A DNA stretch of 64,000 nucleotides from Hyphomicrobiales bacterium (lineage in GTDB: Bacteria > Pseudomonadota > Alphaproteobacteria > Rhizobiales > Rhizobiaceae): the NCBI GenBank assembly GCA_900472295.1, contig UCIA01000006.1, positions 83,609 to 147,608 of the forward strand. The letters are read 5' to 3'. Positions 53,001 through 63,990 of the stretch are shown here, one piece after another (position 1 is the first letter of the stretch; each line of letters starts with the position of its first letter). Under the pieces are notes generated by a model. That model was not told the DNA's origin. It saw nothing but the letters and a program-made list of their open reading frames with translations, and ran no database searches. Position numbers and translations under genes: made by a program.

Positions 53001-54062
53001 ATGAACATGCATAACAGTCTCCGGCCCGGCCGGATTGCGCCGGGCAGCAGCGGGCCCGCACAGGCGATCGCCGCCATCTTTGCGCAAGAGCTGCAGCTGG
53101 CCTCCGTCGGTCTCGACGACAATTTTTTCGATCTCGGCGGTGATTCGCTGGCCGCCGAAACCCTGGTCCTTGCGGTGCAGAACCGCTTCGGCGTGAAGCT
53201 GCAGACCTCGGTGCTGCTGGAAGCACCGACGCCGCGCGAATTCGGCAGGCTGATCGCGCTGCAATTGCCCGAACATCCGGCGCGGCGGCTGGCGGTGCAG
53301 GTCTCCGGCAGCCGCGGCCAGGAGCCGATCGCCATGATCCATGGCATCTCCGGTTCAGCGTTGTTTGCCAACCGCTTTGGCAAGGCGCTGAAGCTGCGCT
53401 ACTCGGTCATCGCCGTGCGCGGCATGGGCCTCGAACCCGGCGAGACGCCCTATGACAGCGTCGAGGAGATCAGCGGCAATTATTTTGACGGCTTGAGCTC
53501 GGCCACCGGCCAGCATCCGCGTGTCGTCGGCGGCATCTGCCTTGGCGGGCTGCTGGCGATCGAGGTCGGGCGATTGACCTACGAGGCGACCGGCGAGCGG
53601 CCGGCCTTGCTTCTGATCGACCCGCCGCCGCTCGGCTCGGCCTGGCTGAAGCCGATGGCGGACAACAGCATGACCGCGCAAAGGCGGCGCCAGATCACCC
53701 GCAAGGTGGTCTACTGGCGGCTGTTGCGCGACGGGCTGGCGGCGGTCGGGCTCGGGCAGTCGCGGCTGGGGCGTCATGCCAGGCAGAAAGCCTTCAAGAG
53801 CATGCTGGTGCGCGCCGCCGCAGGCTTCATGCCGTCTTCCTATCCGTGCGACATGCTGGTGCTGGCCAGTTCCGAATGGGGCGCCACCACGGTCGAGCAA
53901 TACAAGGGCTGGGCGAGCGACAACACGATCGTGGAAACGGTCGTCATGCCGGGCCTGCATGACAAGTTCCGCGCCGCCCATATGGACGCCATCGACGCCG
54001 CGATCATCGCCTTTCTCGATGCCAGGCGTGCCGCCGTGCCGGCCGGAATGCCGGTCCGCTAG
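53001..54062 (+). CDS. carrier protein-thioesterase fusion, Cys-type nucleophile
   Basis: A 353-residue, two-domain protein. Residues about 18-88 are a peptidyl-carrier domain with the phosphopantetheine Ser49 in DNFFDLGGDSLAAE. Residues about 105-345 are an alpha/beta-hydrolase thioesterase like those ending NRPS lines. The nucleophile elbow GGICLGG holds Cys180 rather than the usual Ser. Asp207 (LLLIDPPP) and His320 (MPGLHDKF) complete a triad. There is no condensation domain. The stop abuts the ATG of the ligase that follows. Confidence 0.88.
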   Translation: MNMHNSLRPGRIAPGSSGPAQAIAAIFAQELQLASVGLDDNFFDLGGDSLAAETLVLAVQNRFGVKLQTSVLLEAPTPREFGRLIALQLPEHPARRLAVQVSGSRGQEPIAMIHGISGSALFANRFGKALKLRYSVIAVRGMGLEPGETPYDSVEEISGNYFDGLSSATGQHPRVVGGICLGGLLAIEVGRLTYEATGERPALLLIDPPPLGSAWLKPMADNSMTAQRRRQITRKVVYWRLLRDGLAAVGLGQSRLGRHARQKAFKSMLVRAAAGFMPSSYPCDMLVLASSEWGATTVEQYKGWASDNTIVETVVMPGLHDKFRAAHMDAIDAAIIAFLDARRAAVPAGMPVR

Positions 54063-55532
54063 ATGGGTTTTGGCCGCGACGTACTGGCTGCCTTCGCCGG
54101 CTATGGCGACCGCGTGGCGATGGTCAGCGGCCGCGAACAGATCACCTACGCGCAAGCGCTGACGCAGATCGACCATCTCGCCGCCAATTTCAGCGCGCTC
54201 GGTATTCGCTCCGGCGATCGTGTCGGCCTGGCCATGATCGGCAACATCGACGTCGTGCTGTCGATCCTTGCCTGCTGGAAGCTCGGCGCCACAGTTTCGA
54301 TTACCGACTTTCGTGCGCCGCGCAGCCAGCGAGCGCAGTTTGCGCGCGACTTCGTGCTGACGCTGATCCTCGAAAGCCGCAGCCCGCCCGGTGAAGACGT
54401 CTATCCCGGCGTGCTTTTCCAGGAGGCCTGGAAGTACGGCTCGCCTTCGCCCTATGCCGGCGAGTTGGGCGACGATAGCAATCCGGCCTTCCTGATGTTC
54501 TCGTCCGGCACGACCGGCGATCCGAAAGGCTATCTGCAATCGCATGAGGCGCTTGCCGGACGCGTGACGTCGCATCATCGCGGCCTGCCAGGAACGGCAA
54601 TGCGGCTTCTCACCCCGATGGTGATGTCCTATTCGGCGACACGCCATCAGGTGTTCAGCTATCTGCGCTATGGCGGGACGATCAACTTCTTTCCGCCGCT
54701 GTTCACGCCGTCGGAGCTGATCGAGGGCCTGCTGTCCTTCCGGGCCAGCGGCACCGCATTGCCGCCGCCGGTGATCACGCGGCTGGTGCGCGAAGTGGGC
54801 GAACGCTCAACCCGGCTGCTGCCGGACCTGGCGTTGCTCTTCAGCATCGGCGGGCCGGCAAGCGTCGAGGACAAGCTGGCCGCCTACCGCAATCTTTCGC
54901 CGGGCTATCGCATCAACTATGCGTCGAGCCTGACCGGCGGCATCACCACGCTGTCCGGCGCCGACGTGCTGGCCAAGCCCGGCACTGCCGGGCGTCCGTT
55001 TGCCGGCGTGCGTATAGAAATCCTCGATGCGGACGGTCGCGTGCTCGGCAAGGGCGAAAGCGGACTGATCAAGGCCTGGACGTCGACCATGGTTTCGGCG
55101 GTGGTGTCGGCAGGCAACAAGCCGTTCGTCGACCCCAAGGTGATGGGCGCCGGCTGGGGCATTCCCGGCGATATCGGCTTCCTCGACGAGGACGGCTTCC
55201 TGACCATCGTCGACCGCGAGGCCGACATGATCGTGCGCGGCGGCGTCAATGTCGCGCCGCAGGAGCTGGAAAAGCTGATCCGCACCCATCCCAAGGTGCG
55301 GGATGTCGCGGTCGCCGGTTTTCCCGACGCGACGATGGGCCAGGAGATTGCCGCCTTCATCGTTTCGGACCAGGGCAGCGTGGCCGAGTTCGAAGCCTTT
55401 CTGCGCGCCAACATCTCGCCCGACCGGCGGCCGCGCGAGATCAGGCTGGTGAGTTCGCTGCCCTACAGCGACAATGGCAAGCTGCTGCGCCGCCGCCTGG
55501 TCGAAACGCTGTCGCCGACCTCCCGGTCGTAG
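54063..55532 (+). CDS. adenylate-forming acyl/aminoacyl ligase
   Basis: A 489-residue ANL superfamily enzyme. Motif A3 FSSGTTGDPKG is at 147-157. A5-like NYASSLTGG, A7 GDIGFLDEDGF, A8 DREADMIVRGGVNVAPQELE and A10 Lys473 (DNGKLLRRR) are all present. It activates a carboxylic acid as the adenylate and transfers it to CoA or to the carrier domain encoded next to it. The gene begins directly after the stop of the carrier/thioesterase gene (TAGATG), so the two act together. Confidence 0.9.
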   Translation: MGFGRDVLAAFAGYGDRVAMVSGREQITYAQALTQIDHLAANFSALGIRSGDRVGLAMIGNIDVVLSILACWKLGATVSITDFRAPRSQRAQFARDFVLTLILESRSPPGEDVYPGVLFQEAWKYGSPSPYAGELGDDSNPAFLMFSSGTTGDPKGYLQSHEALAGRVTSHHRGLPGTAMRLLTPMVMSYSATRHQVFSYLRYGGTINFFPPLFTPSELIEGLLSFRASGTALPPPVITRLVREVGERSTRLLPDLALLFSIGGPASVEDKLAAYRNLSPGYRINYASSLTGGITTLSGADVLAKPGTAGRPFAGVRIEILDADGRVLGKGESGLIKAWTSTMVSAVVSAGNKPFVDPKVMGAGWGIPGDIGFLDEDGFLTIVDREADMIVRGGVNVAPQELEKLIRTHPKVRDVAVAGFPDATMGQEIAAFIVSDQGSVAEFEAFLRANISPDRRPREIRLVSSLPYSDNGKLLRRRLVETLSPTSRS

Positions 55533-55534
55533 TC

Positions 55535-56539
55535 TCACTTCAACAGGTTTCTGACGGCATCGAAGACGGCTGGATCCACGTTGAGCGTCTTGGCGACCTG
55601 CGCTGATATTTCCTCACCGGGCGTGATGTCGACTGTGATGCTGCCCACCTTGGCGGCATCGGCCAGGAAGTCCGGATCCTTGCTCATCTCGACATAGGCC
55701 TTGCGCAGCGCGTCGAGCGTGTCGCGCGGTATGCCGGGCGGCGCCATCAGCGGCAAATAGTAGCCGCGCGAGGATTCGATGAACTGGGCCGCCTGACGCG
55801 TCAGAGGATCCTTGATCCGGTCGGAGAAATGCGGAAGCGTCGGGGCCGCCGCGACGGTACCGGGGCCGATCGTGCCGAGGATGTTGAACTGGTCGAGCTT
55901 GTCGGCGACATTGTAGTAAGGCAGCGCACAAAGGCCGGCGAGTTCGCCACGCTGGCTGGCGACGAGAATTTCGGCCGATCCTTCAAAGCCGGTCACGATG
56001 TTGAATTTGCCGTTCAGGCCGTTCTTCACCATGGCGGCTGCGATGTAGCTCAGGCTGTTCTTGCCGGAGGCGCCGAGCAAGAACTCCTGGGTCAGGAATT
56101 TTTCCACCGTGTCGATGCCGGACGCCTTGGTGGTCACGCAAAGGCAAGGCTCGGATGACAGCGACCCGATCCATTGCATGGTGAGCGGGTCGAAATTGGC
56201 GTTGGCGGGATCGAATGTCGGCGCGAACGGCATGGCTTCGCTGACCGAGGCGATGACACTGCCGTCGGCGGGCTCACTGCCCAGCATCATCTTGGTCAGC
56301 TTGAGACTGCCGCCGCCGGGCACGTTCTGGACGATGATATCGGGATGACCGGGCAGGAAGCGGCCGAGGTGCCGCGCGATCAGGCGCGACGACAGATCGT
56401 AGTTGCCGCCGGCGCCATAGCCAACCTTGATGGTGACCGTCTTGAATTCGACGGCCTGCGCCGCCGTCAAAGCGGAAAGCGTCCAGGCCAGCGCAAAAAG
56501 AAAAGCGCGCGACAGCCGCGCAACCGTCGAATGGTTCAT
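55535..56539 (-). CDS. TctC-family periplasmic binding protein
   Basis: A 334-residue binding protein with a Sec signal peptide (residues 1-29, ending TAAQA). The mature part begins [35 protein letters not shown], the TctC/Bug pattern with its first ligand loop, and continues with [13 protein letters not shown]. It delivers a carboxylate to the permease upstream in the same transcript. It ends 2 bp from the convergent ligase stop. It is clearly a paralogue of the protein at 58637. Confidence 0.9.
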   Translation of the reverse strand: MNHSTVARLSRAFLFALAWTLSALTAAQAVEFKTVTIKVGYGAGGNYDLSSRLIARHLGRFLPGHPDIIVQNVPGGGSLKLTKMMLGSEPADGSVIASVSEAMPFAPTFDPANANFDPLTMQWIGSLSSEPCLCVTTKASGIDTVEKFLTQEFLLGASGKNSLSYIAAAMVKNGLNGKFNIVTGFEGSAEILVASQRGELAGLCALPYYNVADKLDQFNILGTIGPGTVAAAPTLPHFSDRIKDPLTRQAAQFIESSRGYYLPLMAPPGIPRDTLDALRKAYVEMSKDPDFLADAAKVGSITVDITPGEEISAQVAKTLNVDPAVFDAVRNLLK

Positions 56540-56658
56540 GTCTTACCCCCAAAAGAAACCCGCCGATATCATAGCGGCGGTGAAAGCTATGGGAAGCACC
56601 TCGCACCAAATTGGCGGGTGCGATGGTCGCGGCTGGTCGAGCAATGCCATGGGCGGCT

Positions 56659-58629
56659 TCAGAGAACCCTCCACAGGCTGGCCAGCCAGGGCGTCGGCCA
56701 GGGCTGCGACGCCAATATGTCGAACACCGCATAGACGAAGAGCGTCGTGCCCGCAGCGACAGCCAGCGCGACCTTCGGTGACCGCGACCCGAGCATCCAG
56801 ATGCCACCCGCCACGAAGACGAAGGTGGCGGCGAGATGGCCCGCCAGCAGGACCAGCACTGCGAGCGCCAGGCAAAGGCCAAGCACGGTGAGATTGCCTT
56901 TCAGGGCCGGCCCGTCGGAAGGCTGCCATTCGCCGACCGGCATCATATCGGCCCCGGCGGCAGGGGCCGGCCTTCGCCAGCGCAACACGGTCTGGATGGT
57001 CGTCAGCAAGGAAAACAATACCAGGAAGCCGGCAGTGATAGCCGGGAAGATGGCGGCTTCGAAGGGGAAATCGAGCAGCGCGGTGACCAGCGCCGCCAAG
57101 CCAAGCAGCGTTACGGCGGAGCCGGCGACAATATCGGGCAGCGCCGGCGGCAGGGCGCCGGCATTGCCGCGAGCCTTGATCCAGGACACGGTCTGCCTGA
57201 TCACACCGGCGGCAGCCAGCCCAAGCAGGGTCAGCACCAGCGGCTGCTTCAGCCAGGCCCAGCCCGAGATCTGGTAGGCGAGGAAGAAATAGTTTTCGAG
57301 GCTGGGACCAAGCACGAAGCCCAGCGAAAAGGCAGAGCGCGGCCAGTTGAGCTCCTTCATAGCCATGCCGACCGCGCCGACCAGCATCACCAGCATGAAG
57401 TCGAAGGCGCTCATATTGGTCTGGTACGCGCCGACGACGATGAAGGTGACCACCATCGGCACCAGGATCGCAGCCGACACCTGCGCGATGCGGGCGAGCG
57501 GCCGCGTCAGGACCAGGCAGGTGACGGCGCCGACGATGTTGGCGACAGCGATGGAGAGCACCATCGAGACGGTGATCGCGGCATTCTTGCCGAGCATCTC
57601 GGGACCGGGGACAAGGCCGTGGATGACGAAGGCGCCGAGCAGGATGCTCATCGAGGCCGACCCCGGCACGCCGAAGGCGATGGTTGGGATGAGCGAGCCG
57701 CCTTCCTTGGCATTGTTGGCGCTTTCCGGCGCAATGACGCCGCGCACATTGCCCTGGCCGAATTTCGGCCCCGAACCCGGTCGGCGCGAGGCGTGGCCAT
57801 AGGCGATCCAGTCGAGCACAGCGATGCCGATGCCGGGCACGGCGCCGAGCAGCGAACCGATGGCGCTGCAACGCAGCACCAGCGGCCATTCGCGCAGCGT
57901 ATCCCTGATGCCTTGCCACATGCCGGCATAGGTCGGCCGCTCGGCGCTGCCCTGGATGGAGCCGCGCATGAGCAGCGAGGCGAGTTCGGGCAGACCGAAC
58001 AGGCCGAGGAAGACCAGCGAGATCGGCAGGCCGTCCCAGAGATAGATCTGGCCGTAACTCCAGCGCTCGATACCGGCAATGCTGTCTATGCCGATAAAGG
58101 AGGCGAGCATGCCGAGCATCGCCGCCGCCAGCCCCTTCAGCGGCTGGCTGCCGGCGAGGATGGCGACGATCGAGAGGCCGAAGGCGCAGATAGCAAAGAA
58201 GTCCGGCGTCCTGAGATAAAGCACCAGCGGCCGCATGACCGGAATTGCCGCGGCCAGCACCAGCGCGCCAAACACACCGCCGATCATCGAAGCGGAATAG
58301 GAGGCGCCGAAGGCGCGCGCCGCCTCGCCCTTCTTGGCCATGGCATGGCCGTCGAGCACGGTGGCGGCAGCACCTACGGAGCCTGGGACGCCGAACAGGA
58401 TCGCTGGAATGGTGTCCGATGTGGTGGTGACCGAACCCATGCCGAGCAGCAGCGCGAAGGCGGCATAAGGATCCATATTGTAGGTCATCGGGATCAGCAG
58501 GGCCATGGCGAACAGGCCGCCTATGCCCGGCACGACGCCGACGACGAGGCCGGCGAACACGCCGGTGATCAGCATCAGCATGCGGAATGGCTGCGCCATC
58601 TCCGCGATGGCGGTAAGGATCAGATCCAC
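56659..58629 (-). CDS. fused TctA-TctB tripartite tricarboxylate transporter permease
   Basis: A 656-residue membrane protein. Residues about 1-495 are TctA, with about 11-12 TM helices and the motifs GVVPGIGGLFAMALLIP and GAVPGIGIAVLDWIAYG. After a linker (about 495-505), residues 506-655 match TctB with four TM helices. The usual small TctB gene is thus fused to the large subunit. It imports a carboxylic acid with the binding proteins encoded on both sides. Confidence 0.92.
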   Translation of the reverse strand: MDLILTAIAEMAQPFRMLMLITGVFAGLVVGVVPGIGGLFAMALLIPMTYNMDPYAAFALLLGMGSVTTTSDTIPAILFGVPGSVGAAATVLDGHAMAKKGEAARAFGASYSASMIGGVFGALVLAAAIPVMRPLVLYLRTPDFFAICAFGLSIVAILAGSQPLKGLAAAMLGMLASFIGIDSIAGIERWSYGQIYLWDGLPISLVFLGLFGLPELASLLMRGSIQGSAERPTYAGMWQGIRDTLREWPLVLRCSAIGSLLGAVPGIGIAVLDWIAYGHASRRPGSGPKFGQGNVRGVIAPESANNAKEGGSLIPTIAFGVPGSASMSILLGAFVIHGLVPGPEMLGKNAAITVSMVLSIAVANIVGAVTCLVLTRPLARIAQVSAAILVPMVVTFIVVGAYQTNMSAFDFMLVMLVGAVGMAMKELNWPRSAFSLGFVLGPSLENYFFLAYQISGWAWLKQPLVLTLLGLAAAGVIRQTVSWIKARGNAGALPPALPDIVAGSAVTLLGLAALVTALLDFPFEAAIFPAITAGFLVLFSLLTTIQTVLRWRRPAPAAGADMMPVGEWQPSDGPALKGNLTVLGLCLALAVLVLLAGHLAATFVFVAGGIWMLGSRSPKVALAVAAGTTLFVYAVFDILASQPWPTPWLASLWRVL

Positions 58630-58636
58630 ATCAGGC

Positions 58637-59620
58637 CTATTTCACGAGTTCCCGGGCGGCGGCGAAGACCGCCGGCGTGGCTTTCAACTGTTGAGCAACC
58701 AGCTGGCTGATTGCCTCGCCCGACGTCGGGTTGAGAGTGAGGTCGCCAAGCTTGGCGGCATCGGTGAGAAAGTCAGGGTCCACAACCATGTCGGAATAGG
58801 CCTTGCGCAGCACGCCAAGGGTCTCTTTCGACACGCCAGGCGGCGCCACCAGCGGATGATGGATGTGCAGCGCCGATTCGATGAGATCGGCGGCCTGGCG
58901 CGCCGTCGGGTCGACGATGCCGTCGGTGAGGCGCGGCACACTGCCGCGCTGTCCGAACATGCCGATGATGTTGATCGCGGCGCGATCGGCCCTGAGCAAG
59001 GCGCTCGATACCCCGCACATGCCGGCGATCTCGCCGCGCTGCATGGCCAATTCGATGTCGGCGGTTCCCTCAAAGCCGGTGACGATCTTGTATCTGGCCT
59101 TCATGCCGTTTTTGGCGAGCGCGGCGAAGATGTAGGTCGTGCTGTTCTTGCCCGTCGCGCCGATCAGGAAATCCGACTGCAGGAACTTTTCCATCGTGTC
59201 GATGCCGGATTGCTTGCTGGTCAGGCAATAGGCCGGGTCGTTGACCAATGATCCCAGCCACTGCAAGGCAAGCGGGTCGAACGTCGCGTTTTCGGGGTCG
59301 AGGATCGGGGCGTAGAACATCGCCTCGCTGATCGAGGCGATGACGCTGCCATCGGCCGGTTCGCTGCCCATGAGCATCTTGGTGAGCTTCAGGCTGCCGC
59401 CGCCCGGCACATTCTGCACGACGATGCTTGGATTTCCGGGCAGAAACCGGCCGAGATGACGGGCAATCAGCCGCGACGTCTGGTCGAAGCCGCCACCCGC
59501 GCCATAGCCGACCTTGATGGTGATTGTCTGGAGCTCGACCGCCTGGGCCGGCGGGCACACGGCGAATGCAAGGCCGATCGCAATAAAAAGGGCGTGCAAC
59601 CGCCCAAAAATCAGACTCAT
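58637..59620 (-). CDS. TctC-family periplasmic binding protein (paralogue)
   Basis: A 327-residue protein with a signal peptide (about 1-27, ending PPAQA). The mature N-terminus [19 protein letters not shown] is nearly the same as in the protein at 55535, and [21 protein letters not shown] also recurs. It starts 7 bp before the permease gene. The gene order binding protein-permease-binding protein suggests duplication and two ligand specificities for one channel. Confidence 0.9.
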   Translation of the reverse strand: MSLIFGRLHALFIAIGLAFAVCPPAQAVELQTITIKVGYGAGGGFDQTSRLIARHLGRFLPGNPSIVVQNVPGGGSLKLTKMLMGSEPADGSVIASISEAMFYAPILDPENATFDPLALQWLGSLVNDPAYCLTSKQSGIDTMEKFLQSDFLIGATGKNSTTYIFAALAKNGMKARYKIVTGFEGTADIELAMQRGEIAGMCGVSSALLRADRAAINIIGMFGQRGSVPRLTDGIVDPTARQAADLIESALHIHHPLVAPPGVSKETLGVLRKAYSDMVVDPDFLTDAAKLGDLTLNPTSGEAISQLVAQQLKATPAVFAAARELVK

Positions 59621-59784
59621 CGTTCATTCCCCCGACGCAAATGGCACTATATCCGCGAGGGATGCGATGAGAAGCGACCTTTTCGTCATCCCGATGGCTG
59701 CAACCTGCCCGTTCGGCGGCTTCCGCCCCGAAGAGCGGTCGATTTGGCGCCAAGAGACGTATCGTGGACGCCATGCGCAGAATG

Positions 59785-59816
59785 CTTGCGCCCGATGCCG
59801 CCTGTTCTTATATACG
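59785..59816 (+). promoter_or_regulatory. RpoH (sigma32) heat-shock promoter of dnaK
   Basis: CTTG at 59785-59788 and CTTATATACG at 59807-59816 are 18 bases apart. This equals the alphaproteobacterial RpoH pattern CTTG-N17/18-CyTATnTnnG at every fixed position. It lies about 117 bp upstream of the dnaK ATG. Confidence 0.85.
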
Positions 59817-59932
59817 CGCCACGCCGTTCAGCGCCGGAACCCGGTGGCTGGAACGGAATTTCTTGTGAACAGGGGCTTTCGTCGGAACGCCTTACGGGTC
59901 CTGAGAGCCTGCTTAGCGGAGAGACTAGAAAA

Positions 59933-61849
<1,917 letters not shown>

Positions 61850-61873
61850 ACCGGTTGACGACAAGATAATGCG

Positions 61874-61902
61874 AAAAGCCCGGCGCAAAGCCGGGCTTTT
61901 TT
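61874..61902 (+). terminator. Rho-independent terminator of dnaK
   Basis: AAAAGCCCGGC pairs with GCCGGGCTTTT across GCAAA and runs into T6, ending 53 bp after the dnaK stop. Readthrough or a separate promoter must serve dnaJ, 170 bp further on. Confidence 0.9.
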
Positions 61903-62071
61903 GCAACCCTTGCTGAAAAAAGTGCGGGCCTTCTTAGAAAAATCGCCGAAAAACACAGGCACAAGCGCGTCGGCCCTAGCATCCGGGCAGCGCCGCTCCT
62001 AAATCGAGACAACGTGCCGGCAAACGAGGCAAAACTCGTCAAGACGTTGAACTTCCGGACTGCGGGAAAAG

Positions 62072-63202
62072 ATGAAAGCTGATTTCTACGAGACGCTGGG
62101 CGTGCAAAAAGGCGCCGACGAGAAGGAGCTCAAGAGCGCTTTCCGCAAGCTCGCCATGCAGTTCCATCCTGACCGCAACCCCGGCGATCACTCCTGCGAG
62201 CACAAGTTCAAGGAAATCAACGAAGCCTACGAGACGCTGAAGGACCCGCAGAAACGCGCGGCCTATGACCGTTTCGGCCACGCCGCCTTCGAGCAGGGCG
62301 GCATGAATGGCGGCGCGCAAGGCTTTGGCGCCGGCGGCTTCGCCGACATTTTCGAAGATATTTTCGGCGACATGATGGGCGGACGCCAGCGCCGCTCGTC
62401 GGGCGGCCGCGAACGCGGCGCCGATCTGCGCTACAATATGGAAATCACGCTGGAAGAAGCCTTCGCGGGAAAAACCGCGCAGATCCGCGTGCCGGCCTCG
62501 ATCTCATGCACGGAATGCTCCGGGACCGGCGCCAAGCCCGGCACCCAGCCGGTGACCTGCTCGATGTGCCATGGCCATGGCAAGGTGCGGGCGACGCAAG
62601 GTTTCTTCTCGATCGAGCGCACCTGCCCGCAATGCCAGGGCCGCGGCCAGACGATCAAGGACCCTTGCCCGAAATGCGCGGGACAGGGCCGCGTCACCGA
62701 GGAGCGTTCGCTGTCGGTCAACATTCCGGCCGGCATCGAGGACGGCACCCGCATCCGCCTTGCCAATGAGGGCGAGGCCGGCTTGCGCGGTGGGCCGTCT
62801 GGCGACCTCTATATTTTCCTGGCGGTGAAACCGCACGAATTCTTCCAGCGCGACGGCGCCGACCTCTACTGCAAGGTGCCGATCTCGATGACGACGGCGG
62901 CCCTTGGCGGCTCGTTCGAGGTGACGACGCTGGATGGCAGCCAGACCAAGGTGAAGGTGACCGAAGGTACTCAGAACGGCCGCCAGTTCCGCCTCAAGGG
63001 CAAGGGCATGCCGGTGCTGCGCCAGCCCAATGTTGGCGACCTCTACATCCAGACCGCGGTCGAGACGCCGCAGAACCTGTCGCGCCGCCAGCGCGAATTG
63101 CTGGAAGAGTTCGAGCAGCTGTCGTCAAAGGAAAACTCGCCCCAGTCGAGCGGCTTCTTCGCCCGCATGAAGGACTTTTTCGAATCCTTCAGCGAGCGCT
63201 GA
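62072..63202 (+). CDS. dnaJ: molecular chaperone DnaJ (Hsp40)
   Basis: A 376-residue type I J-protein. The J domain (about 1-70) has the HPD tripeptide in [12 protein letters not shown] Gly/Phe-rich region (about 75-110) and four CxxCxGxG zinc repeats follow ([32 protein letters not shown], about 145-215). The client-binding C-terminal domains come last. It stimulates DnaK and delivers substrates. Complete and intact. Confidence 0.97.
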   Translation: MKADFYETLGVQKGADEKELKSAFRKLAMQFHPDRNPGDHSCEHKFKEINEAYETLKDPQKRAAYDRFGHAAFEQGGMNGGAQGFGAGGFADIFEDIFGDMMGGRQRRSSGGRERGADLRYNMEITLEEAFAGKTAQIRVPASISCTECSGTGAKPGTQPVTCSMCHGHGKVRATQGFFSIERTCPQCQGRGQTIKDPCPKCAGQGRVTEERSLSVNIPAGIEDGTRIRLANEGEAGLRGGPSGDLYIFLAVKPHEFFQRDGADLYCKVPISMTTAALGGSFEVTTLDGSQTKVKVTEGTQNGRQFRLKGKGMPVLRQPNVGDLYIQTAVETPQNLSRRQRELLEEFEQLSSKENSPQSSGFFARMKDFFESFSER

Positions 63203-63363
63203 TCGCGGGCAAAAATCCACAGCGTGCCGTGTGAATGCGTAAGACGCCTTGCGTTTTGAGACGCGACAAAAACTATCTTATCCACGCCATTGGCGCGACC
63301 GTGCCTTGCCTTGTCTCAGCTAGCTGCTAAGTAGCGTTCGGGGGGTGGCTGAGGAGAACTTGC

Positions 63364-63990
63364 ATGGCACGTGGTCCCGGATTGCGGAAAGCACTGGCTG
63401 AAAAGTTCGACGACGAGCTGAAATTCTTCAAGGGCTGGATCGACAAGCCGAAGGCCGTCGGCTCGATCGTACCGACCAGTTCCATCACCGCCCGCAAGAT
63501 GGCTTCCATCGTCAATCCGAAATCCGGTCTGCCGGTGCTCGAGGTCGGCCCCGGCACAGGCGTCATCACCCGCGCCATCCTCGCCCAGGGCGTGAAGCCG
63601 GAAACCCTCTACGCGGTCGAATACAGCCCCGATTTCGTGCGTCATCTGCGCCAGCTCTATCCGGGCGTCAACGTCATCGAGGGCGATGCCTTCAACCTCA
63701 ACGCCACGCTTGGTGAGAAGAGCGGGATGATCTTCGATTCCGTCGTCTCCGGCGTGCCGCTGCTCAACTTTCCGGTCGCACAGCGCATCGCCTATATCGA
63801 GAGCCTGCTCGACCGCATCCCGGTGGGACGGCCGATCGTGCAGCTGACCTACGGGCCGCTTTCGCCGATCCCGCCCGGCAAAGGCAACTACACCGTCAAG
63901 CATTTCGACTTCATCTTCCGCAACATCCCGCCGACGCAGCTGTGGATTTATCGGCGGGAAAAACAGGGGAATAAGGGAGTAGGGCAGTAA
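63364..63990 (+). CDS. pmtA: SAM-dependent phospholipid N-methyltransferase (PmtA-like)
   Basis: A 208-residue class I methyltransferase. The SAM-binding motif LEVGPGTGVITRAIL is at about 59-73. The N-terminal FKGWIDKPKAVGSIVPTSSITARKM is a membrane-associating segment typical of rhizobial PmtA, which methylates phosphatidylethanolamine stepwise to phosphatidylcholine. The C-terminal GKGNYTVKHFDFIFRNIPPTQLWIYRR is also typical. The final residues KQGNKGVGQ come from an 8-bp repeat that contains the stop codon. Confidence 0.8.
   Translation: MARGPGLRKALAEKFDDELKFFKGWIDKPKAVGSIVPTSSITARKMASIVNPKSGLPVLEVGPGTGVITRAILAQGVKPETLYAVEYSPDFVRHLRQLYPGVNVIEGDAFNLNATLGEKSGMIFDSVVSGVPLLNFPVAQRIAYIESLLDRIPVGRPIVQLTYGPLSPIPPGKGNYTVKHFDFIFRNIPPTQLWIYRREKQGNKGVGQ

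Noticed and set aside
56836..58710. 624-codon plus-strand ORF opposite the TctA-TctB gene
   Set aside because: Low-complexity His/Gln/Asp/Gly sequence with no recognisable domain; the minus-strand frame encodes a full permease.
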